From contig CAMOFU010000051.1 in NCBI GenBank assembly GCA_946613705.1, positions 1-12,207 on the forward strand: 12,207 nt of DNA, given 5' to 3'. The stretch is from an uncultured Clostridia bacterium. GTDB taxonomy: Bacteria; Bacillota; Clostridia; Oscillospirales; Ruminococcaceae. The notes under the pieces are model-generated. The model saw only the letters and a program-made list of their open reading frames with translations, made no database searches and was not told where the DNA came from. The first letter of the stretch is position 1. Every line of letters starts with the position of its first letter. A program made the position numbers and the translations under genes. This document shows positions 7,543 to 12,207 of this stretch, piece after piece.

Positions 7543-7572
7543 TTGACAAACATATCGCAAATGTAATATAAT
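7543..7572 (+). promoter_or_regulatory. Promoter of the TetR-family regulator gene
   Basis: TTGACA (7543-7548) and TATAAT (7567-7572) are perfect consensus hexamers 18 bp apart. Transcription would start near 7579, about 43 nt before the coding region. Operators 4 and 5 lie immediately upstream rather than over the hexamers. The regulator may therefore be only partly self-repressed. Confidence 0.85.
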
Positions 7573-7621
7573 AATAGGCAGAAGCAAATATCCAAAAAAA
7601 TACAGAAAGGACTGACCTCTC

Positions 7622-8224
7622 TTGACAAAGGTCGATATGAAAAAGAAAAACAAGGAAAGCTCCCTGCTGAACACTGCCTTTGAATTTTTCACCACCAAGG
7701 GCTTCAGCAAGACCTCGATAACCGATATCGCAAGCAAGGCAGGGGTCGGCAAGGGGACGTTCTACCTTTACTTCAAGGACAAATACGATATCCGCAACAG
7801 GCTGATCGCCCGCAAGAGCCAGCAGGTGCTCACAAAGGCGGCAGACGCGCTTCTGGCACATACCGAGCCTATGGGGTTTGAGGACAAGTTCATCTTTCTT
7901 ATAGACAATATCATCAATCAGCTGGACGAGAACAAGTCGCTGCTGAACTTCATATCGAAGAACCTGAGCTGGGGTGTATTCAAGACGGCACTGAGCACAC
8001 CGCTCGAGCAGGAGCTGAGCTTCCGCGATGCATATATGGAGCTTCTGTCTCAGTCGGAGCATGAGATGCGGGAGCCCGAGCTTATGCTGTATATGATCGT
8101 GGAGCTGGTGTCGGCGACCTGCTTTTCGGCTATACTGTATCAGGAGCCTTGCCCGCTCGCAGCACTCAAGCCCGAGCTTTATTCTGCGATACGCTCGATC
8201 ATACGGCAGTTCACGGTCATATGA
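7622..8224 (+). CDS. TetR/AcrR-family transcriptional regulator, likely repressor of the MMPL operon
   Basis: This 200-residue protein has the TetR length and organisation. The N-terminal DNA-binding domain (about residues 11-60) carries the helix-turn-helix TSITDIASKAGVGKGTFYLYF (31-51), the family hallmark, followed by KDKYDIRNRLI. The remainder is an all-alpha ligand-binding and dimerisation domain. It is divergent from the MMPL/heptad operon, with five TGAC-N5-GTCA palindromes between them, so it very probably represses that operon and reads the exported compound or a related signal. The ligand is unknown. The start is uncertain: TTG at 7622 has AAAGGA 10 nt upstream (7606-7611), while ATG at 7637 has AAAGG 5 nt upstream. 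I prefer TTG because the better-spaced site supports it and, from memory only, related proteins carry a similar short lead before the KKK stretch. The shorter form would have 195 residues. Confidence 0.92.
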   Translation: MTKVDMKKKNKESSLLNTAFEFFTTKGFSKTSITDIASKAGVGKGTFYLYFKDKYDIRNRLIARKSQQVLTKAADALLAHTEPMGFEDKFIFLIDNIINQLDENKSLLNFISKNLSWGVFKTALSTPLEQELSFRDAYMELLSQSEHEMREPELMLYMIVELVSATCFSAILYQEPCPLAALKPELYSAIRSIIRQFTVI

Positions 8225-8291
8225 AATGTTCGATCTCCCCCGCGGATGATCGTCATAATACCCAAAAATGTAATAAATTGTTAATATATAG

Positions 8292-8320
8292 TTGACACCT
8301 ACAGTCTTCTGTGCTATAAT
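8292..8320 (+). promoter_or_regulatory. Promoter of the dockerin gene
   Basis: TTGACA (8292-8297) and TATAAT (8315-8320) are perfect consensus hexamers 17 bp apart, in an AT-rich context. Transcription should begin near 8327, giving a leader of about 100 nt. This is a housekeeping-type promoter, so the gene need not depend on the downstream sigma factor. Confidence 0.88.
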
Positions 8321-8329
8321 CTAATTACA

Positions 8330-8408
8330 GATCGGCACAGAGGGCTGTTTTTTGGCTGCCGATCAAAAACAGCAGGAGCATACTTGATAAGGTGCTGCAC
8401 CGCAGCAC
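8330..8408 (+). other. Structured 5' leader of the dockerin gene (alternative helices)
   Basis: Helix A pairs GATCGGCA (8330-8337) with TGCCGATC (8357-8364). Helix B pairs GCTGTTTTT (8344-8352) with AAAAACAGC (8365-8373). Their strands interleave with no spacer between the two 3' strands, so A and B are probably mutually exclusive. Hairpin C, GTGCTGC (8392-8398) with GCAGCAC (8402-8408), stands just before the ribosome binding site. All of this lies inside the predicted leader. It does not match a riboswitch class I recognise; it could tune mRNA stability or translation. Confidence 0.5.
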
Positions 8409-8413
8409 AGAAG

Positions 8414-8419
8414 AAAGGA
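8414..8419 (+). promoter_or_regulatory. Shine-Dalgarno deciding the dockerin-gene start
   Basis: AAAGGA lies 8 nt before the ATG at 8428. The in-frame GTG at 8392 is part of a hairpin stem and has no ribosome binding site. Starting at 8428 puts the signal peptide at the very N-terminus. Confidence 0.85.
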
Positions 8420-8427
8420 AGATCGCC

Positions 8428-9825
8428 ATGAGACTTAAAAGAACGCTTTCAGGCATCACAGCGGCAGTGCTTGCCTTGTCGCTGTTCTCTGTTTCCGCAT
8501 CGGCTGTCCCTGTTTTGGACGACCACGAGCTGCCGATAATCCCCGTGCTTCCCTCAGACCCGACCGATGGCCCCGACGAGCCCGCGGCAGAGCTCCCGTT
8601 CGAGCTCAGCGCACCCGAGAACGTATCGATCACCTGGCTCAACGGCAATGACTCTCCCAACACCTGCGAGATACATTATTCGCAGAACGATTCAATGAGC
8701 GAGTGGTCGTCACGCAAGGCTGCCGATCATGATGCGGTCATGAAAGAGCTTAACGAAATGGGCTATGATGATGTGTGGATAACCGTCCAGACAGACTGGT
8801 CCATCGACTCTCAGGACGACTGGCATTACAACGAATACTGGGATACCGAGGGCTATGACGAGGATTATGTTTCGCGTGTTGGTGAATGGGCTTTCTTATC
8901 CTGCTCATACAGTGACGAGATCTCGATGAGCACTTGGATCTTCCGCAATATGGGAAATATCGATGATACGGAAGACCACACATGGTACGGCTGCCACGAG
9001 GGCGGCAACGATTATGACGGCTGGAAGGACGTTTTAAAGGAAGATCAGTATGATATCCTGACGGACGAGGACGGATCCTACGCTAAAATAGACTTCACCG
9101 AGCACACTGTCTATACAAGAGTACGCTTCCTTGTTACCTGCCGTACTCTCGGTGATGAAACGCAGGATATCCTAATAGGCTCCGAGTGGTCGAAGACAGC
9201 CGCGGTCGGCAAGGACGCAGCGGAGGTAAAGCCCTTAGAGCCGGGCGATATTGCCGCCCCCGTTATAAGCGACCTTAAATATACCGAGGAGGAATCCAGC
9301 GGCTCCCCAGTTATATCCTTCAAGCTCGATGTAAGCGAGGAGCTTTCCGCTCAGCTTTCGCAGGTAACGGGAACTTCGGGAGCGATAAGGCTCATCACCG
9401 AGGCAAAGCTTGCCGATAAGGAAAACTGGACAGAGCTTCAGGGTGACTTTTCTATCAAAGCGGGAGATATGCAGATAGGCCTTCATAATCTCGAAGAGGT
9501 CGAAGGCAGGATAGAGGTGGATACCCCCATTCAGCTGCGTGCAAGATACTACTGTATGCAGGACGGCCGTGACGACTTTACCTCCGACTGGTCTGAGATC
9601 ATCTCATTCGGTGCTCCCGACCACGGCGGCACCGTCCTGCTCGGCGATGTCAACGGCGACGGCACAGTAAACATGAGAGATTATACTACCCTCCAGAAGC
9701 ATCTCAACGGCTGGGTCGTTGAGTATAACGCAGAGAACAGCGATCTCAACGGTGACGGCAAGATCACGATGAAGGATTACTCCGCTCTCCAGAGAATGCT
9801 CAACGGCTACAGCCTGAATGAATGA
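8428..9825 (+). CDS. Secreted dockerin-containing protein, non-catalytic modules of unknown function
   Basis: This 465-residue protein starts with a signal peptide (residues 1-26, KRT then a hydrophobic run, likely cleavage after ASA). A Pro/Asp/Glu-rich linker (about 36-58) follows. Module 1 (about 62-268) is rich in Asp, Trp and Tyr. Module 2 (about 276-398) resembles a beta-sandwich (fibronectin-type character, uncertain). A type I dockerin closes the protein. The dockerin has two EF-hand-like calcium loops, DVNGDGTVNMRDY from D407 and DLNGDGKITMKDY from D439, each followed by a LQ-(K/R)-x-LNG helix. Dockerins bind cohesins on scaffoldins, so the protein is probably part of, or tethered to, a cellulosome-like surface assembly. 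I see no glycoside hydrolase, esterase or protease motif. It could be a binding or structural subunit, but that is a guess. It has its own promoter, leader and terminator, so it forms a single-gene transcript. Confidence 0.9.
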   Translation: MRLKRTLSGITAAVLALSLFSVSASAVPVLDDHELPIIPVLPSDPTDGPDEPAAELPFELSAPENVSITWLNGNDSPNTCEIHYSQNDSMSEWSSRKAADHDAVMKELNEMGYDDVWITVQTDWSIDSQDDWHYNEYWDTEGYDEDYVSRVGEWAFLSCSYSDEISMSTWIFRNMGNIDDTEDHTWYGCHEGGNDYDGWKDVLKEDQYDILTDEDGSYAKIDFTEHTVYTRVRFLVTCRTLGDETQDILIGSEWSKTAAVGKDAAEVKPLEPGDIAAPVISDLKYTEEESSGSPVISFKLDVSEELSAQLSQVTGTSGAIRLITEAKLADKENWTELQGDFSIKAGDMQIGLHNLEEVEGRIEVDTPIQLRARYYCMQDGRDDFTSDWSEIISFGAPDHGGTVLLGDVNGDGTVNMRDYTTLQKHLNGWVVEYNAENSDLNGDGKITMKDYSALQRMLNGYSLNE

Positions 9826-9873
9826 TGCCGAAGCTGCCTGTTATCTGTATTATCTATTATCATATGAATGAAA

Positions 9874-9905
9874 AACGCGGTGTGCTGCAAACGGCACACC
9901 GCGTT
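9874..9905 (+). terminator. Intrinsic terminator after the dockerin gene
   Basis: A 12-bp perfect stem (AACGCGGTGTGC at 9874-9885 with GCACACCGCGTT at 9894-9905) extends by two more pairs to a 4-nt loop. The U-tract after it is interrupted (GTATTTA). A-rich sequence precedes it, so it might also act on the other strand, but no minus-strand gene is near. Confidence 0.78.
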
Positions 9906-9914
9906 GTATTTACA

Positions 9915-9931
9915 ATTAACAAACAGTTAAT
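9915..9931. promoter_or_regulatory. Inverted repeat upstream of the sigma-factor gene
   Basis: ATTAAC-N5-GTTAAT is a 6-bp inverted repeat about 60 bp before the sigma-factor start. It may be an operator or part of an autoregulated promoter. I find no convincing TTGACA/TATAAT pair in 9906-9976, which would fit a promoter read by an alternative sigma factor. AT-rich palindromes can also occur by chance. Confidence 0.3.
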
Positions 9932-9976
9932 AACTTTTCTGCTTCCAAGAGGCAATTATACATCAAAGGGACCGAG

Positions 9977-9984
9977 AGGAGGTG
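9977..9984 (+). promoter_or_regulatory. Shine-Dalgarno deciding the sigma-factor start
   Basis: AGGAGGTG is a perfect anti-16S match, followed by GTG at 9990. Longer in-frame readings back to 9822 run through the dockerin-gene terminator hairpin and encode a segment without sigma-factor character. GTG at 9990 is therefore the start. Confidence 0.88.
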
Positions 9985-9989
9985 GCTGC

Positions 9990-10532
9990 GTGGACAGCAA
10001 GGAAAGCAGGGAGCAGTTTGAAAAGCTCTATGCGCTGACAAAGAAAAGGATATACGACCGCATAGCCGCGAAATGCTACGCTATAGACGACGTGGACGAT
10101 ATCTTCCAGAACACCTACTTAGCCGTTATCAGGGCGCTCGAAAAGCTCGATGAGCCGCCGCCCGAGCCCGAGGCTTTCGTTATGCTGATCTGTTCGAGAC
10201 AGCTGATGAAATACTACTCGGCGGCAAGAAGGCTCCGCGAACGGATAGCGGTGCGCATCGACAGCACAGACGTTCAGAGCCCGGAGCTTTCCGACACCTT
10301 CTCGATAGAAGACAGCATCATCGACCGCTCGGTGCTCACCGAGATACACACCCTGCTGCGGCGCAAGCCTCTCACAACACAAAAGGTGTTCTTCCTCTAC
10401 TACAAGCGCGGGCTGACGATAACCGAAACGGCAGAGCTGCTCGGGATAAGCGAGTCGTCGGTGAAGATGCACCTCTACAGGACTCTTGACGAGATAAAAC
10501 GCAGATACAGATCAAAGGAGGGAGCAGAATGA
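9990..10532 (+). CDS. RNA polymerase sigma factor, sigma-70 family (ECF-like)
   Basis: This 180-residue protein with only regions 2 and 4 has the size of an ECF sigma factor. Region 2 (about residues 8-75) includes YDRIAAKCYAIDDVDDIFQNTYLAVIRAL, matching the conserved 'D-D-x-x-Q-x-x-(Y/F)' core-binding and -10-recognition segment. Region 4 (about 127-173) has the helix-turn-helix LTITETAELLGISESSVKMH for -35 recognition. It redirects RNA polymerase to a private promoter set; the targets are unknown. The start is GTG at 9990 with a perfect Shine-Dalgarno. Its TGA overlaps the next gene's ATG (ATGA), and the partner looks like a membrane anti-sigma factor, so the pair should be co-expressed at fixed ratio. 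It is not SigI: that family lacks this region 4 and has a different domain. The adjacent dockerin gene has a housekeeping promoter, so a direct regulatory link to it is not shown. Confidence 0.9.
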   Translation: MDSKESREQFEKLYALTKKRIYDRIAAKCYAIDDVDDIFQNTYLAVIRALEKLDEPPPEPEAFVMLICSRQLMKYYSAARRLRERIAVRIDSTDVQSPELSDTFSIEDSIIDRSVLTEIHTLLRRKPLTTQKVFFLYYKRGLTITETAELLGISESSVKMHLYRTLDEIKRRYRSKEGAE

Positions 10533-12052
10533 ATGACAGAGAGCTTATGAATAAGATCTACACTCAGACCTGCGCCGATGAGCTGACGGCGGCAGAGCTG
10601 CTCGGGAGGGCAGCGGCAGGCAGGAGGGTAAATATCAGGATCAAAAAGAAGTATACCGCAGCCGCAGCTGTTGCCGCGGCGGTGCTGCTCGGCGTGGGAG
10701 CAGGTGCTGTGATGAAGCTTTCCCGCCCCGTGTCGGACAGCTCGGCGGACAGGCAGACAGAGACAACTGCCGCCCCGATAGCCTCTGACGGGGAAACTGC
10801 AAACAGCCCCTCGTCTGACGACGCCTCTGCCGACAGCGCAGAGCAGACTGTTACGGCTGCCGTGACATCTGCCGCCGAGATCACCGCTCCGCAGATGCCC
10901 GAGCCCGCGATAGTCAGCGAAGCGCAGTCCATGCCCGACCCGACCGACAGGGAGGGTGTCACGAAAATAACGCAGTATGGCAGCTCGCTGCCCGAGACCG
11001 ATGCCCCCGATGACAGCACAACATCGGAGCCCGCAGCTCCGTCCGAGCCCGCAGCTCCGTCCGAGCCCGATGACCCGCCCGAGGATATCCTGATAGATGA
11101 AGAGACGGTGCAGCAGCTGAAAGAACAGCTTGACGACACGGTAGAGCGTCACAACCGAGGCATCGAGATAGAAAAGGAGGATGGTTTTCCGCAGGAGCTG
11201 CTCGACAGATCGAGGATAGACAACATCTATATCGAAAGGACAGCTGTATTGTACGAGATCACCCGCGCCGAGCTCAGCGGCACCGACGATATTTTCGAGC
11301 TTGCAGATCCTTCGGCAAGGCAGTATATAGTGCCCTACGATAACGACAAATATTCGGGCTATATGATGATCGGAGAGGACAGCAGCGAGACAAGTCAGGG
11401 GACAGGCTCGATGGGGCTGCCCGATGCACAGAGGATCTCGGCGCTGCTTGCCGACTACCCCGACCACAGCGGCGACACGGTGTTCTTCATTGCCAATGAA
11501 GATATGTTCCTCTACTGCTTCCGAAGCGGCGGCAGATCATATTCGATACCGTCCTACTCGCAGTATTCATTCTACGGCAGCTACAGCTATGACCTCCCGC
11601 TGAGCTACTCTGTATATCCGACCGAGACTGTCAGGCTCTGGGCAGGCAGAAAATGCTGCCACATCATCCCGTCATCAAAATATGCGCTTTACACCGACCA
11701 TTCGACCAACATCGACCGCCCTGAGCCGCTCACCTCCGAGCAGTACGGCAGAGTCAGGGAATGGTATGCCCGCCATATGTCCGACTCGATCAACCTGCCC
11801 TTCAACGGCAGCATTGCTGACAGCCACCGCTTCGTCCCCTGCGACGGCACGGCATCGCTGTTCCTTTTCACCGAGGACGGCACACAGGTCAATATCTCCC
11901 GCTGCATCGGTGCCGAGGAGAACGGGCTGTCCGTATTCGTATACTCGCCCGACGGCAGCTCGGCAGTGTTCTGGTATGCCGATGACATATGGCAGGACAA
12001 CGCAGATATCATCAGCGTTATGAACGAGGCGCTCTCAGAATATATGGGCTGA
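10529..12052 (+). CDS. Single-pass membrane protein, putative anti-sigma factor with extracellular sensor domain
   Basis: This 507-residue protein has a short cytoplasmic head (residues 1-41), then one Ala/Val-rich membrane helix (about 42-62) preceded by RIKKK, so the N-terminus is inside. A long Ser/Thr/Ala/Pro/Asp/Glu-rich linker (about 65-185) includes an 18-bp tandem repeat encoding SEPAAP (11027-11062). An acidic helical stretch (about 190-220) and a probably folded extracellular domain (about 225-507) follow. That domain has a Tyr/Ser-rich segment at 338-363 with eight Tyr in 26 residues. The head is the size of short anti-sigma domains but has no zinc-binding His-Cys-Cys motif. It is translationally coupled to the sigma factor (ATGA overlap, AAGGAGG 7 nt before the ATG), and this placement is the main reason for the anti-sigma call. 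The outline recalls RsgI-type sensors, but I cannot identify the outer domain or its ligand. It may sense an extracellular polymer or envelope stress. Confidence 0.72.
   Translation: MNDRELMNKIYTQTCADELTAAELLGRAAAGRRVNIRIKKKYTAAAAVAAAVLLGVGAGAVMKLSRPVSDSSADRQTETTAAPIASDGETANSPSSDDASADSAEQTVTAAVTSAAEITAPQMPEPAIVSEAQSMPDPTDREGVTKITQYGSSLPETDAPDDSTTSEPAAPSEPAAPSEPDDPPEDILIDEETVQQLKEQLDDTVERHNRGIEIEKEDGFPQELLDRSRIDNIYIERTAVLYEITRAELSGTDDIFELADPSARQYIVPYDNDKYSGYMMIGEDSSETSQGTGSMGLPDAQRISALLADYPDHSGDTVFFIANEDMFLYCFRSGGRSYSIPSYSQYSFYGSYSYDLPLSYSVYPTETVRLWAGRKCCHIIPSSKYALYTDHSTNIDRPEPLTSEQYGRVREWYARHMSDSINLPFNGSIADSHRFVPCDGTASLFLFTEDGTQVNISRCIGAEENGLSVFVYSPDGSSAVFWYADDIWQDNADIISVMNEALSEYMG
11027..11062 (+). 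repeat. 18-bp tandem repeat in the linker of the putative anti-sigma factor
   Basis: GAGCCCGCAGCTCCGTCC occurs twice in direct succession (11027-11044, 11045-11062), with a partial third copy up to about 11069. It encodes EPAAPS repeats in the extracellular linker and may vary in copy number between strains. Confidence 0.85.
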
Positions 12053-12086
12053 CAGGCAGCCTTGTACAGATCACTTCTCCAAAAAC

Positions 12087-12132
12087 AAAAACATCGGCCG
12101 GACCCTTGAACGGGCTTGACCGATGTTTTTTT
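12087..12132 (+). terminator. Intrinsic terminator of the sigma/anti-sigma operon
   Basis: An 11-bp perfect stem (AAAAACATCGG at 12087-12097 with CCGATGTTTTT at 12120-12130) has an inner CCC/GGG pairing in its 22-nt cap. It ends in a run of seven T (12126-12132). It lies 35 bases after the stop codon. Its T-run merges with the left end of the inverted-repeat element that follows. Confidence 0.88.
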
Positions 12133-12196
12133 AGGCAATACCGCACAACCATTGTACGCAAGATGCGCAGTCAGATTTTTCGTCAGATTGCCTAAA
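12130..12196. mobile_element. 67-bp MITE-like element with 10-bp terminal inverted repeats
   Basis: TTTAGGCAAT (12130-12139) and ATTGCCTAAA (12187-12196) are perfect inverted repeats bounding a 67-bp non-coding unit. Inside are a small ACAA/TTGT hairpin (around 12144-12155) and a direct repeat GTCAGATT (12170-12177 and 12182-12189). The unit has no coding capacity. The form fits a miniature inverted-repeat or REP-like intergenic element. I have an uncertain memory of similar GGCAATACCGCACAA-type repeats in Ruminococcus genomes. It could instead be a second, independent stem-loop. The bases after it (12197-12207) show nothing. Confidence 0.5.
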
Positions 12197-12207
12197 TTCG
12201 ACGCAGG

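Noticed and set aside
8231..8252. Hairpin CGATC...GATCG after the TetR gene as its terminator
   Set aside because: The stem is short with a bulge and has no T-run. I see no clear terminator for this gene before the next promoter.
8337..8353. ACAG/CTGT mini-hairpin followed by six T as an attenuator
   Set aside because: A 4-bp stem is too weak for an intrinsic terminator.
8330..8373. H-type pseudoknot formed by helices A and B
   Set aside because: The two 3' strands abut (8364/8365), leaving no loop to cross the 8-bp helix A. A full pseudoknot is sterically unlikely, so competing helices are the better reading.
8392..8427. GTG at 8392 as start of the dockerin protein
   Set aside because: It lies in a hairpin stem with no ribosome binding site and would put 12 polar residues before the signal peptide. 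ATG at 8428 has AAAGGA 8 nt upstream.
9822..9989. In-frame extension of the sigma factor upstream of GTG 9990
   Set aside because: It would pass through the dockerin-gene terminator hairpin and encodes non-conserved sequence. A perfect Shine-Dalgarno precedes GTG at 9990.
10475..11467. Minus-strand open frame (330 codons) opposite the putative anti-sigma gene
   Set aside because: Its Cys/Arg/Gly-rich sequence has no family signature. The plus-strand gene is supported by ATGA coupling, a Shine-Dalgarno and a membrane helix.

Overview
The window looks like a chromosomal segment of a spore-forming, Gram-positive Clostridia member, most likely a Ruminococcus-like Oscillospiraceae. This is inferred from spoVAD/spoVAE sporulation genes, a secreted protein ending in a type I dockerin, strong AGGAGG ribosome binding sites and consensus TTGACA/TATAAT promoters. 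No rRNA, tRNA, CRISPR array or transposase was seen.

Layout. (1) 37-1436, plus strand: spoVAD and spoVAE, the distal part of a spoVA operon (spoVAC presumably lies off the left edge), ending at a strong hairpin at 1483-1526. (2) 1546-7346, minus strand: a two-gene operon. It encodes an MMPL/RND-type 12-TM transporter and, overlapping it by ATGA, a 1224-residue exported protein made mostly of LxxG heptad repeats. (3) 7347-7621: a regulatory region holding the two divergent promoters and five copies of a 13-bp palindrome, consensus TGACYRWYRGTCA. (4) 7622-8224, plus strand: a TetR-family regulator, the obvious ligand of those palindromes. (5) 8428-9825: a dockerin-bearing secreted protein with its own consensus promoter and a structured leader of about 100 nt. 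(6) 9990-12052: a sigma-70-family (ECF-like) factor coupled by ATGA to a single-pass membrane protein that is probably its anti-sigma factor/sensor. (7) A terminator, then a 67-bp MITE-like inverted-repeat element at the right edge.

How the genes work together. Regions 2-4 form one self-contained module: a TetR sensor, a proton-driven exporter and a very long extracytoplasmic heptad protein that is translationally coupled to the pump. The heptad protein is strikingly symmetric. By my residue counting it has two glycine-heptad arms, each spanning exactly 56 heptads (Gly300-Gly692 and Gly760-Gly1152). They are separated by a heptad-free linker, and each arm is assembled from 77-residue (231-bp) super-repeats. 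This suggests a long antiparallel rod or hairpin standing on the membrane next to the pump. It is the best candidate in the window for a poorly described system. Regions 5-6 suggest a surface polysaccharide-related function, with a cell-surface sensor and sigma factor next to a dockerin protein, but the regulatory link is inference from proximity only.

Four gene starts were chosen from ribosome binding sites and differ from the longest possible reading: spoVAE (1080), the heptad protein (5220), the dockerin protein (8428) and the sigma factor (GTG at 9990).
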